Below, one piece after another: positions 1-10,915 of a stretch of 64,000 nucleotides of DNA. Both the position numbers and the translations under genes were made by a program. Positions within the stretch are counted from its first letter, which is position 1. Every line of letters starts with the position of its first letter. This stretch comes from Enoplolaimus lenunculus (lineage: Eukaryota; Nematoda; Enoplea; Enoplida; Thoracostomopsidae), in contig JASANG010003667.1 in NCBI GenBank assembly GCA_030248215.1, forward strand, positions 186,001-250,000, written 5' to 3'. Under the pieces are notes generated by a model. The model did no database searches. It saw only the letters and a program-made list of their open reading frames with translations, and had not been told where the DNA came from.

Positions 1-963
1 CACCGCGAAGTGACCATTAAATCGTTTGAACCAAAACAGAACTGTAAAAAGTGAACCTGGTTCGGTTTTTATATAAGAACTAAGAACTGAAATTTATATA
101 TTTCGCAAGTTACACTCAGTTAAGCATTAGCTGATGTAGATACAGAATAGATCAAAGTTGGAACCGGCCTGTTTTTTCGAGCTTAAGCCCGCCTTGGGCC
201 AATCGCTTTAGGCCTGGGCTCGACTTTATGGTAGATCTTTGATATCAAAAAGAGTGCAATAATAAAATTTTAAGTAATCTTCATATACAAACAGATCCAG
301 AAATTTTAAATAAGGAGGTAGAATTACCATATGTGGTAAAAGTAACTTCACGAGCGAAGTGAAAAAAATCAAACACAATTCTTAACCCACAATGGATGCC
401 ATATATAATTCGCTATTAAAACAACTTGCTGCAGTGAGAAAGAAGAAAATAGCTTAATTTAAAAAACTTATTTTAATAGCAAAAATTATAAGCTCTATCG
501 ACACTAATAGGGTGTATTCAGCGTTTCATTTCGAGAGAAGATAACAACGTCTAAATAATTTTGCTAGCGAACTTTAGCCAGCGAGACAAGATTTTGCCGT
601 CTGTAGGTTGTTTTACAACCTGCACATGTGACGTTTTCGAGTTTTCCTAGAAATTTAGATATTTCGAAAAGATAAATCCCCTTAACCTTTCTGGTGTACG
701 CCCCTGATCATCAAGCAACGGCTTGTTGTAAACATACTTTCAAATGTTTTTGCTAACATGTAGCAGTTTAGTGAGCCAATTATACTTGAGAAAGTTTCCA
801 CAGAGTGACGCTCTCGTGTTCCACTGTTGAAAATAGGAAACAGCTATATTTGTGTTGTTAAACAATAGCAAAATTAAATTAAAGTTTTCAAAATCTGCGT
901 TACGTTCGACAGCGTCAAGTTTTGGACCACTTTCCTGATATGTGCGTAGCATTTGCTTTGTGT
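1..963. other. no gene seen
   Basis: AT-rich spacer. Short open frames lack coding character and no repeat family of this window is evident. Confidence 0.5.
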
Positions 964-1148
964 CACGACAATTTGTCGATCGACAACTTTTAATCCGAAA
1001 CTTTATCGACTAGACAGGCAATTTGTTGCTTATCATTATGCTTAGACTTAAATTTAGGCTTTGGATTACGCTTTGGATTATGCCATAATATGTTATTTCA
1101 CTTTGGGACACTGTTGGAGACAAGTTGTCGGGCGACGAATTGTCTTAG
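964..1148. mobile_element. family C element, CGACAAC-type ends
   Basis: It opens with CACGACAATTTGTCGATCGAC and closes with GACAAGTTGTCGGGCGACGA. The centre carries ..TTAGGCTTTGGATTACGC... The same ends are seen at 4216-4915 and 12094-12252. Confidence 0.6.
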
Positions 1149-1208
1149 ATACGTAGCGCTTATAGTCCATTGGTGAGTGAATCCAATGACTAGAAAGATA
1201 GCATTTTG

Positions 1209-1436
1209 AGCCAGTGTAAAGAACAGTGGCAGAACAATAAAGATATTCACAACAAGTAAGCCTAAGCCTATAAGAAGAGCATATTCCTAAGCCTAAGCCT
1301 AAGCGTAAGAATGAGCATATTCCTAAGCTTAAGCCTAAGCCTAAGCCTAAGCCAGGCAAAAGATCAGTGTAAACCTTTAGCTTACCTTTTTCTAGTCACA
1401 CAGAAAAACGTTCCGCCCCTGATCTTTACATGGGCC
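1209..1436. mobile_element. family A element with TTAGGC array
   Basis: The ends are AGCCAGTGTAAAGAACAG and CGTTCCGCCCCTGATCTTTA..GGGCC (inverted). The flanks GCATTTTG (1201-1208) and GCATCTTG (1437-1444) match at 7 of 8 positions, an 8-bp target duplication. The inside is a run of CCTAAG units, the nematode telomere hexamer TTAGGC on the other strand. Confidence 0.8.
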
Positions 1437-1849
1437 GCATCTTGTTATGATTATACCAAAGGAAAATAAGCAGAATTATACATTCACACTAGCAGTATAC
1501 AATTTGGGGCTAAATCCGTACGCTCAAACTTGTGGTTGAAACAAACCAAATTTTCGGAGACTAAATTTTTGTCGAATTAATACTAATTCTAAATCAGGCA
1601 TATCCATATAGAGCCTTTCGCGAAAATACAGCAGCGGATGCGGTGGAGTTCGTACTCACAACGTACTAAATTATTATTTGGGACAGAAATGAAAACAACG
1701 AACTTTTTAAACTTGATATCTCCAAGTGGGTATAGGCTTAGGCTTAGGAATACGCTTAATCTACTGTTATGCCCCTTAAAGTAACATTGGCCGCAGCAAG
1801 AATGTAAAATCAATAGAAAATTTGCGCTTCCCGCAGAACACTTCAATAA

Positions 1850-2029
1850 CGTGAAGAACAGCGCCGTAACAATACTATAAGCATATTCCTATGTCTAAGC
1901 ATAAGTCTAAGCCTTAGTATAAGCATAAGCCCAACCTAAAGCCTAATCAAAAAAATTGGTCCAAAGCCTAAACTTACTCTATTGCAGTCGCGCAGAAAAA
2001 CGTTCCACTCCTGATCTTTACATGGGCCG
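1850..2029. mobile_element. family A element, degenerate TTAGGC interior
   Basis: The right end, GTTCCACTCCTGATCTTTAC..GGGCC, is clear. The left end (GTGAAGAACAGCGCCGTAAC) is worn. The interior consists of drifted CCTAAG/CATAAG units. A further right-end-like piece (1725-1792) lies beside it. Confidence 0.65.
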
Positions 2030-4215
2030 AATTGCTTTGGTCCACTAGTGAACGTATATAAAATATTTGCACGGCCAAATGTAAATTTCCGTTAAACGTG
2101 GCCTCATGCCAAACTGATTTCAGAAATAACTGTATTTTCACCTGTGGGTACTTTAGCAAAAGAGTATTAAAGGAAGCAAAGGAAAACGATAGTTCGGCAA
2201 ATAACAAGGAATAGAATCGAATGAAAGAGCAAAGTGCGACTGGTAAAGTTTCATAATTTGCGGTATTTTTGTAACGGGCCAACTACGAAAGGCTTATCAA
2301 AACCAATTTAATGACATTTTAAAGTTTGATCAAAAATTTAAAGGTACTAACTGAAAATTTTTCCATTAAAGGTACTAACTGAGAATTTTTCCATTATGCA
2401 CTGCAAACCTTTGTTTAGGACTCTTACCACTTTGAAAATATAATTATGGTGCTAATTAAAAATAAAACATAACACGATCTGTTCGATTAACAAATTTAGG
2501 TTCTACACCAGTGTTTAAGAGCAAACTTATAGGCATACGCTATTGGTGCATCGACATTGAAATTTAACACAATCGCGCGTTTCTTTTAAGACATCGAACG
2601 TCTACGGTGGCATACACAATACCGAGTGTCAGTTTTTGTTGACGCAAAAACAAAACACTATATCTACATACCACATTTAAGATAGAATGCTTAACCAGTC
2701 GAAAAATTTTAACCCCCTAAACTGTATAGAGCGTATCGACATGAAAAACAGTACTGACCATACCGGGTTCACACACCGAAGATAGCCAAACTGTCCGGAA
2801 TTGTTAATAGAGAGGGCATGAAGATTTATTAAGGCGGTACAAAATATTAAAACATGCAATGCAGTATTGCTGGCTTAAAAATTCTTCGGCTAGCGCTGTA
2901 CAAACGTCCGTAGTAGAGACCGGCAGCTCGACCGCTCCCACCTTGTAGTTGGATCCGTGACCAAAAACCGGGTAGCATCATGTCTGAATCGTAAAACTAG
3001 CAGCGACAAGGATGGACGAGAACTGCCGACCCCCAAAACGGCTAGAAATTGGGTTCCGGCCCCAAGAATACGGTTGGGTTGCCGCGGTTTCAATATATAC
3101 AAACCTGATCATGCATGCAGGTTCGTATACAAGGGGAATACTGTAATGTATCGCCATGAGTCGTTTGAACACGAGATAATAACCGCTATTACAAACTTTA
3201 AAATTTCTCGCTCGCTACGGTCAACTACATAAACATTTTTGGAATGAGGTTTATAACCTTCTGCAAACGAAATCTTGGCTACGCCAGTGCATGCGAATAC
3301 GCATATATGCAACCCCCATTTTTGAGCCCCTGACATTCGTATTATACTTGTATGAAATAGATCATGTCCTGTAAAAGCGAAAAGTTTTCAACCCCAAAAA
3401 CATATTATATATATTGTGAAAGAGATCGTTCTTCTGTTTTAGTTTTGCTTCGTGTATGCAGGGCGTCAAAAGACTTCTTGAGAAGAGCATACGTTTCGTG
3501 ATATACACAATCGAATAGGACCCATGGGGAACCATATGTGTGACCGACTTGCCTTTTACGTACATTTATGTAGAGTATCATGTGTGTAAACATGCATTGG
3601 AACATCCCTGACATCAGTGCCCAGCAGCACGTAACGCAAGACGGGGGAAATTGCAGCCTTTGTTCCGATCCCATAGAAATTTTTTTATATAAGCAGAAGT
3701 ATAGAGTAAAATATTGCTTAATGTTGTCCACACTGTGATCCTATTAAACGTTTTGCTCAGAAACCTCATTTGTGCACCCTAGCCCTTATTTGCCAACATC
3801 CATTCAGCCTGCTCAAGCTGTCTTTCAATGGGTGCGAGAAAATACAGTGCGTATGTTCAGAATTAACCCACATATTGGATGTTAAACAAATCACAACTTG
3901 ATATAGTGGGTTAATTTATGGACTGCAATAATCGCTTTATACAGCTTTACGTTTCATTGCTAAAATTTATTCGTTCCAATTTCTATTCTAAATTGCTCAA
4001 AAATTACTAATAATTTTGCCAAAGCATCTAAGGCTTTGCTGTATTTCGCCAGATGCGTATTCAAAAAGAGGAATAGAAATATACCACTTTTTTGCAATGT
4101 TTGGAGATACAAGAAATAAACACTTTTAACAGGATTGAGAATAAGCATCAAAAATCTTGAGATAAGAAATTTCAAAGGATACCAAGTGGGTTGGAGGACT
4201 ATAGACTTCGGTATC
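2030..4215. other. no gene or clear repeat seen
   Basis: Spacer of about 2.2 kb. A somewhat GC-rich patch at 2905-3100 is open in several frames on both strands, but without any recognisable protein. A GGCGTAGCCA-type repeat end is present near 3270-3290. Confidence 0.4.
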
Positions 4216-4915
4216 AAGACTATTCGTCGTCCGACAACTCGTTCACCAACAGCTTGTTGTTAGACCTATCGTCGTCTCCGACAACTCGTCATTCCGACAA
4301 CTTGTCGCCTGGCAGTAGGGATGACAACTGGAGGACTCTGCAACTTGTTGCCTGCCAGTAGGTACGACAACTCGTCGACCCGAGAACTTGTCGCCGGCCA
4401 ATAGGTACAATAAATCGCCGACCCGGCCACTTGTCACATGCTAATGGGTACAAGAACTCGTCCGCAGACAATTTGTCGTTTGTGAGTAATCTGCGGTTAG
4501 GTTCAGATACGTTCCCACAAATCGTTTTCAAGTGCATAGTACGGAGGGCTAAAACTTTTTTAGGAAGGACATACAAGTTTTTTCGGCCAATGTTGCTTTT
4601 ACGGGCGTAACAGTCGATTAAGCGTATTACAGAGCATAAGCCTAAGCCTAAACCTAAACCTATATATAGCCTAAGCAAAAAATGTAATCTTGAATCTGTA
4701 CCTACTCTTTTAGAGACCTACCACAAACCTGGACGCCCCTAAAAGTTACGTTGGTCCGTTTTCCGATAACGTAAAAGCGAGGTAGGCATTTTTCGCCGTT
4801 GACAAGTGAACAGGGTCGACGAGTTATTGGTTTGACGAGATGTCGGGTTTGCTAGTTGTCAAGGAGTCGAGTTGTCGAGGAGACAGGTTGTCGGGGCGAA
4901 AAGTTGCCATTATCC
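4216..4915. mobile_element. composite of family C with a family A element inside
   Basis: Left part (4218-4480): about six irregular repeats of CGACAACTTGTCG-like palindromes joined by a CCAGTAGGTA-like spacer. Right part (4815-4905): the same palindromes in the opposite sense. A family A element sits between them at 4585-4757. Confidence 0.6.
4585..4757. mobile_element. family A element (GGCCAATGTT type)
   Basis: Inverted ends GGCCAATGTTGCTTTTACGG and CGCCCCTAAAAGTTACGTTG..; the interior is a short CCTAAG array. The flanks GTTTTTTC and GTTTTCCG are similar (about 6 of 8). Confidence 0.7.
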
Positions 4916-5720
4916 ACGAGTTATTTTTAATACCGTCAGACGCTCTAAAAACATCGAACCTGTAGTTGCACACGAATTCGTTTACATCGAAAATAATGAT
5001 TGACTTTATTTTTATCGCAAATATGGCCTCAACAATGCTTACCAGAGCGTTGGGGAACGTCTGTAGCAACACGGGGGCCTCGGCAAACCACGTCTAAGGG
5101 ACTGTATAGCTCTAGGGTCAGTCTTCTCAACCCAAACACATCAGTTGGGGGTTCCAAGTTTAGGGGTACTCAAATTGGAACTGGAAATTTACCATTTGAT
5201 ATTACGATAATACGTCTGGTTTCTCACATACTTTGCTCGCGAAATTTCATCAATTAAGCGGACCCGGGTTGAAAGCCTGTCGTTTAAGCGCTACTATACA
5301 AGTTGAATTTTAATTAATTTTTGTCATCTATGATGCTTCAATGGGAGCGAACTGGTTTAGGCCACCCCTAGATAGTTTACACTAAGGGCTCACTGAATCA
5401 TATCTTGGCCGCGTGGACCATCACTTGAGGAAGTCTCGCCAGGCCTAGAGTCTCGGTCCTAACGAGGTCGAACGGGGTTGGTCGACTGGTAGTTTGTCAA
5501 ACACAGTAATCTAGCGTTGTTATTCAAATTTACAAAAGAAAAGTATAAAAGTCGGCGATTCATTGAGGTTTAAGTCGCCAGCGCGACTTAACATTTTTAA
5601 AGTTATTTCTCAAACAGTTGTGTCATAAGATCGATGATAATTTATAAATTTAATTGAAATAACTTGACATTTTTGGTTAACCCTGTTCACTACGCAACAC
5701 AACCCGTGTCACCGACTACT
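4916..5720. other. no gene seen
   Basis: Mixed spacer. At 5400-5420 it contains TTGGCCGCGTGG, the same A-box-like string that opens the SINE body at 34160, so a worn SINE piece is possible. Confidence 0.35.
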
Positions 5721-5726
5721 TTTATT
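5721..5726 (-). terminator. candidate poly(A) signal for BBS5
   Basis: AATAAA on the minus strand, about 200 bp beyond the BBS5 stop codon. Only the hexamer and its distance support it; AT-rich DNA yields this by chance. Confidence 0.3.
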
Positions 5727-5923
5727 GTCCATTATGAGATATCTTGGCAATTATTATGCAGCCACCAAGCAAACATTGCAGTACGATACGTTTACATGGC
5801 TTATGCGCAAAACGGAAAAGGTTCTGTAACTCCAGGCATTACAAAAATGATAACATTCGTTTCAATTCAAAAAGTTGCTCATTTTTCATTTGCTTGGAAA
5901 CAAAACTGCTCAAATTCGCAGTT

Positions 5924-6157
5924 TCAGTCAACATTAATTTCCCACAAATCTTGAATGGTAAATCCGTCTTTGGGTCGTTCAATGGTGACACCGATTTCAG
6001 GGCAAAATATTGGCCCTCGCGCGGGTTGATTGCCTTTTTTCGATGCTAAATTGAGTGAATCGGCGAAATACGACGCGAACGCATCTGTTCTTCCTTTTGA
6101 TTCATCGATGTCGACTTCTTCCATTACTGGTTCTATCGTCGCCTTAAAATGAATCAA
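5924..6157 (-). CDS. bbs-5: BBS5 exon 6 (last)
   Basis: The acceptor is CATTTTTAG. It runs to TGA at 5924-5926. It encodes EEVDIDESKGRTDAFASYFAD and the C-terminal IGVTIERPKDGFTIQDLWE signature. A short insertion around SLNLASKKGNQPA accounts for part of the extra length over human BBS5. Confidence 0.94.
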   Translation of the reverse strand: MIHFKATIEPVMEEVDIDESKGRTDAFASYFADSLNLASKKGNQPARGPIFCPEIGVTIERPKDGFTIQDLWEINVD

Positions 6158-9100
6158 CTAAAAATGAAATTTATCAGAGAGTTGCTACAAATATCAGAAG
6201 TAAGGGTGGTGCGAAATACTCGCTGTGTGCCGGCCCGCGGAGCAGTAAAATTTTTTTATTAAAAATTGCCGTACGCCGCCACGCGCCACAGCACGCCGAC
6301 GAGTAGATTTTGCGCGTACCTTTGATAACAACGCAAAGCGGCGTGCGGCCGCGAGCGGCGCTGTCCGGAACAGTGAAGTATAGCGCAACCCTACGAGATA
6401 AACAAATTTTTAAATTTGTTATCAAAAAAATATATTTCATATAATACAATAGTAGAAATAGGATTTATATTTGGACGTATATAATTTTTTGATTTTTCAT
6501 TTGTGGCTCTAATGTCACTGACGCAGCTCAGGGTCCTATTTTTGCGGTCATTACCTATTGCATATAAGCCAGAAAAAAATTTTATTGAAAAAGGTAATAA
6601 AAGGTGCATTACAATGCAACTTACTAAAATTTTATTTACGTATTTAGGTTTTCGCTCTCTTCGTTCGCGAGGTTTCTTACACTATTATATATTATATCTC
6701 CGCCTACGTGCCTCCCGTTTATGGCCGAGCTACTGTACTCCTGTCAATTATTGTCTTAAAATTAATCAACCATATAGTTGAAAACTTATCAATGACCTGT
6801 TACTAAGTATCAGAAGCATGGGTTAAAATTTGCTATACTTTTTAAAATTCAGATATGCATTTTACCAAAGTGCGTACAGCTGTGTAAATTTAATGACTGA
6901 AAAGCAAACGGTACCTGATCCAGTCTGGGTTGGGCAATTTCTTTTACATATTCCACGCCAAATATTGGTTTTGACGCATACGCTTGACACATGCTCTGAA
7001 TTTCTTTCGCTGTTTGACGCAATTTTTCGTGTGGATCAATTCTAAATCCGAGAACGTATTCGCCACTTTGCTAAAATAGGGCTCGTATTAAACCGCTAAA
7101 TGACCCGTGTAAAACTAGGGAGTCCTTTTGGTTATCCCTCAAGTTGGCGTTTGCCCAATTATGGTTGTATTTTGAAAATTTTCGCAAATCAAATTTGGGC
7201 GCGGAATGATCATGGGAGATCTTGAGAAACTCAAATATTCAAAAATTTTCAAAATTCAACCATTTTGGGTGCACGCCACGCGGGAGGAAATAATCGAAAA
7301 GACCCCTGACTAGGTCCTAAAAATTACGGCAAATTTCCACACGACCCCACGACATTGTCAGGGCCACTGTAACATGTTAAGCTGGATTCGGGCCACCTTA
7401 TATTCGAAAACATTTTGCCAGAAGCTGTATGTATACAGCTGAAAATATAGTACTAGATCTGGTTATTTAACTAACGATAAGTTAATTTAAGGTTCAATAT
7501 ACACGCTCATGATTAATCCAAATATTAAGATCTATCTGGAAAAACGTTAAAAACTGAACTAGGAGCTCTTTACTATAAGGTCTTAAAACTCAAGCACCAG
7601 GTACTTGCCATGCATTACTCAAATTTATGCCAGTTCATACGAAAAATATTAATTGTTAAACACTGCGCACTATACATTATTTTGCATGCATACGGTGTTG
7701 ATTGCATACAAAGAATGTTGCAATCTGAATGCAAATATTTTAAAATTAAAATGTCTCATATAAAAATTTGACATTTGTAATATTTCAAGCTAGAATAGAT
7801 AATAACAAGAGCGTGGTCCCGCGTGGTATAAAATGTACCGCCGGGCGTTGCGTTTTTGGCCTACTCCTTCTTTGTTTAGAGCGGGGGTCGCTATCACATG
7901 AATACCCCTAAATTAAACTATAAGTGGTGCATGTTTGACGCCGCATACATAAAGTGTCACGGTTTGCACCGGTTGTACCCTCCTCTAAATAAAGGGGGGC
8001 GGTAGGGCAAAAGCGTAACGCGTGCCGGGTACATTCTTTTCTACACAGATTGTGCCCAGTTGCACACTCTTGTAAAGAGTCATTATCGACTCTTGTTCAA
8101 ACAATACTACCTGTGACGTTTCGACAACAAGCGCCCAGCCGAATTTTGATTCACGAACTCTGCACGAAGTCATTTGCAAGTACGGAATTGTAACGTTGAA
8201 ATTTGCGTTCGTTGACGCGTACCAAACCAAACGGACGTTGGTGACAAAAAATGTTCCCAAATTGCCCTGATCACTTGACAAATTCCAAACTCCGTCTGTT
8301 CGACTGAAATTAATAACATCACTTGAATAGGTTGATGTTACTAAAATTGCAAATTAAGTGAAGATCAGACGGACTTAACATATGCTAAGCATTAATTTTA
8401 AGTTGCGATGCAGTAAAGTGTTTGGGGAAACTTTGGCTCTCTCTCTATCAATTAACACAAGTTTGAGTTGAGGTAAGCAAGGACCCAAATATAACTAATG
8501 TCTGATATCTCGTTGGAATTTACCTGTACTGTTTTTCTAACGGCAACAGCCGTAATTGATCATCAAACACAATTGCCGATCGCATTTTTAGTTCACGATA
8601 CAGAGTTGTGGTTTCGTACGCGCGATGTACAGCGATCACCGATGTGAATAGTTTGGTGCTGTTTGGATTCAAACTTGTAAAAATGAACTCGTAGCGATTG
8701 GCTTGAACTTTTCCTTGAATGAATAATGCTTCGGTTTGACCTGTAATAAAGTAATGCTAACAAAATTCAATTAATTGAAAAGTCATATGATAAAGATTAA
8801 GCTGGGGTTGCTGTTTTAGACTTGGAGTGCTGAATACATTACAACTATCGATTGATAACGACCATGCTAAAGGCAGTCCTATTTTGTGGTGGGACAGCCA
8901 AAACGTAGTTTGTTTGCAGGCTGCATTTTTTGCTTAGTTTTAGGGTTTAGGCTTACACTTTTTTTAACGTTCAAGCTTACGCTTAGGAATACGCTTAATC
9001 TAGAGTTACTGCCATAAAAGTAGCATATTAGCCATGAATTAGGTTGTCAGTAATGCCCATGAAGTGGTAATGTGTCTTTTACAATAACGTAACACACAGA

Positions 9101-10336
9101 CTCACCGAAAACCTCAAAACTTCTGGTTATTATTTGGAAATTTTATATAATTTCCTGGCGGCGGATCCCGAATTCTTTAATGGGCAGATAATATTTTTGG
9201 TCTGATATTATACTTGTCCTGAAGTGTGTTTGAAAAAATCGTTCGATATTTTGAGATTTAGAAATTTTTCCAACATCCTTTGTAGGCGAGCCAGGGTCGT
9301 AACAGGCGCAAACCAATTTCACCATGTTATTGCAGGAATCTTGAAGCATTTACCTCGTAACTTTGAAGTTGCTTTCTTTGTTGTTACTTGAGCAATGCAA
9401 TGATAGCCCACCGACAGATTAATACGCGGCATTGCTGAACACATCCAAATCAAACGTAAATTAGTAACCTGAAATAACATCAAATAACACTTGTTAATCG
9501 GGGTTCTTCGCTGCTTATTTAAACAACATTTTTTGGTACTGAAATGATCAGACTACGTCTGTATCGATTTGTTTTATCGTTTAAAACTTTCTAATGACTG
9601 CGTCGCACTGGTTGACAAATTTCCGCAAATTTTCAACGCGATTAATTTCCAAATTTTGCCACCTCTGCGCTCCGTGTTCGCAAATTGTTTGCATAAAATT
9701 ATTCTTGGATGCTTCAACATAACGTTTGCATTTGAAGAATGTTCAGTGTTTTAGTTTATTAAGAAGTGTATTTTAACCTTTTCTTTCTCGCCCTTACAAA
9801 CATTTCGGAAGTGGACATATCTTCGGTATCCTCTTGTATACGGTACTGGCTAACAATGTATGTAGAGTCAGTTATTTTTAATGCGTTTCAAACTCAAAAA
9901 GAAAGTCATAGCTACAAAATATGAAGACGTCATTTTACCCTTAGAAAATGTTGCTCTCCACCTGCATAAACAGTACAATTCAGGTATGTAGCCAAAGGGA
10001 AGCAAGGGGGCTCGGCCCCCCATCTGGACAAATTTTGGCCCCCCCTAGAATATTTTCAACTTTGCTTGTATGTTAACGAAATCCCTTGCATGCCCTTCCT
10101 GAAAAATTTTCAACCCCCCTAGTAAGGTGAGCTGGCTACTGGCCTGAGACAATTACCATATTAAATTTCCATTTTACTTTCAAAATTCCACGCTCTCCGT
10201 TGTTTCCTTTTGTATCTTCCACGCCCTCGATGCCTTCAATTAGCGTTTCGCCTGTGCGCATTTTAATCGACTGAAAATCAGCATCAAATCGTATGTCGCG
10301 ATCTTGCCAAATTACATCAAAAACTGGCTTTTTCAT
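5924..10336 (-). CDS. bbs-5: BBS5, BBSome core subunit (complete, 6 exons, 357 aa)
   Basis: Spliced CDS: 10336-10178, 9468-9354, 8740-8524, 8303-8111, 7070-6915, 6157-5924. The lengths sum to 358 codons including the TGA, and every junction is GT/AG with matching phase. The protein follows human BBS5 (341 aa as I recall) along its whole length: DVIWQDRDIRFD near the start, VEDTKGNNGERG (residues 38-49), VAVHRAYET-like IAVHRAYET, GVWNLSSDQGNLGTFF, and the C-terminal DGFTIQDLWE. BBS5 has two PH-like domains (about residues 20-150 and 155-270) that bind phosphoinositides. It is part of the BBSome, the coat that moves membrane receptors through cilia; in nematodes it acts in ciliated sensory neurons. 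The start is set at the ATG at 10336, because the open frame running further up to 10420 adds residues with no counterpart in BBS5 and covers the candidate X-box. Introns 1, 2 and 5 hold transposon-derived repeats. The identification is very secure; exact exon ends are read by eye. Confidence 0.96.
6203..6392. mobile_element. GC-rich TIR element in BBS5 intron 5
   Basis: The ends are AGGGTGGTGCGAAATACTCG and TATAGCGCAACCCT (inverted, imperfect). The interior has GCCGCACGCCGC-type inverted blocks at about 60-65% GC in a 35% GC setting. A lone similar end (AGGGTTGCGCGAAATTTTCA) is at 62325. Confidence 0.65.
6915..7070 (-). CDS. bbs-5: BBS5 exon 5
   Basis: The acceptor is CTATTTTAG and the donor GTACCG. 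It encodes QSGEYVLGFRIDPHEKL..KEIQSM..KPIFGVEY, matching the GGYVLGFKIDP..PIFGVDYE part of vertebrate BBS5. It is 52 whole codons, phase 0. Confidence 0.92.
8111..8303 (-). CDS. bbs-5: BBS5 exon 4
   Basis: The acceptor is AATTTCAG and the donor GTAGTA. It encodes DGVWNLSSDQGNLGTFF and the second PH-like domain core (TNVRLVWYAS..IPYLQM..SKFGWALVVETSQ). It ends in phase 0. The open frame that runs past the donor to 7985 is intron. Confidence 0.94.
8524..8740 (-). CDS. bbs-5: BBS5 exon 3
   Basis: The acceptor is TTATTACAG and the donor GTAAAT. It encodes GQTEALFIQGK.., YEFIFTSLNP, and the strongly conserved IAVHRAYETTTLYRELKMRS helix of the first domain. It ends in phase 2. Confidence 0.93.
8935..9034. 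mobile_element. family A fragment in BBS5 intron 2
   Basis: Only one end remains (GGAATACGCTTAATCTAG..AAAAGTAGCAT), next to TTAGGCTTACAC and GCTTACGCTTAGG units. Confidence 0.5.
9354..9468 (-). CDS. bbs-5: BBS5 exon 2
   Basis: The acceptor is ATTTCAG and the donor GTAAAT. It begins VTNLRLIWMCSAMP and contains NLSVGYHCIAQVTTKKATSK. It ends in phase 1. It matches the VTNLRILWHS..VSVGYNCI block of vertebrate BBS5. Confidence 0.93.
9984..10145. mobile_element. family D element in BBS5 intron 1
   Basis: GTAGCCA at the left and TGGCTAC at the right; a GGGGGCTCGGCCCCCC palindrome lies near the left end. The core AACTTTGCTTGTATGTTAAC is shared with copies at 13736, 38243 and 50342. It ends about 32 bp from the exon 1 donor. 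Confidence 0.65.
10178..10336 (-). CDS. bbs-5: BBS5 exon 1
   Basis: Codons 1-53, from ATG at 10336 to ...GERGILK. The donor is GTAAAA and the phase is 0. It encodes the start of the first PH-like domain, with the conserved KGNNGERG turn. Confidence 0.93.
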
Positions 10337-10391
10337 TGCTAGAAAACTCAACGAAACTGTTATGCTCCTTTCTATCGCAATGAATAAATCT

Positions 10392-10405
10392 GTTGCCAGG
10401 CGACC
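10392..10405 (-). promoter_or_regulatory. candidate X-box (RFX/DAF-19 site) of BBS5
   Basis: GTTGCCAGGCGACC on the plus strand lies 56-69 bp upstream of the chosen ATG. One half-site (GTTGCC) is perfect and the other is poor; the whole matches the ciliary X-box GTTGCCATGGCAAC at 10 of 14 positions. X-boxes of nematode BBS genes usually lie within about 200 bp of the ATG and are bound by the RFX factor DAF-19. The position is as expected; the match is only moderate. Confidence 0.45.
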
Positions 10406-10741
10406 GAAGAAAATGGTCAATCTTGGTAGTTTCTCGTTTGTTGTGAGTTAACGTTAAATGTAGCCAAGCTAAAGTTTAAGAGTACAAGGTTTGTCAAAAA
10501 CCTATTCAACTGCTAAACATCCTGTCATGGTTTCGGGGGAACAAAAGAAAAAGTAGAACTTGAATTTCAAACCAGGTTTTCACTGTGTCGGCACCAACTC
10601 CAGCTGATGTGTTCAGATAAAAACATGTGGTTGAGTATTGCATTTTGGCAGTTCAAGTCTAGCAGTATAAATATTTTTTGGCTGTACAAATTTAAACCTG
10701 CAACTGCCCAAGTCTTAACCTTAGTCTAAATCATGCAATAA

Positions 10742-10915
10742 TCTTGCAAGTCAGGCCCCTAGCGGGCTCATCTTGCTATGGTGCTAACAATTTTTCAGGA
10801 GGGGCATACCAGGGTTTTCGATTACATACAACCGAGGTGGAAAAATTTGTAGGGAATAGGGCTAAAATTGTTCCGGGGGTGAATCTCCCCCGGCCCCTCT
10901 AGCTGCGGGTCTATT
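10742..10915. mobile_element. family D element, opposite orientation, worn
   Basis: It shows CATCTTGCTATGGTGC.., AATTTTTCAGGAGGGGCAT and ACATACAACCGAGG, then GGGGGTGAATCTCCCCC and CTAGCTGCGGGTC. The order is the reverse of 9984-10145. Confidence 0.5.

Noticed and set aside
2890-3336. Overlapping frames in a GC-richer patch on both strands
   Set aside because: Openness on both strands follows from base composition; no family match.
10337-10420. Upstream in-frame ATG for BBS5
   Set aside because: The extra 28 residues have no counterpart in BBS5, and the ATG at 10336 gives the conserved start.
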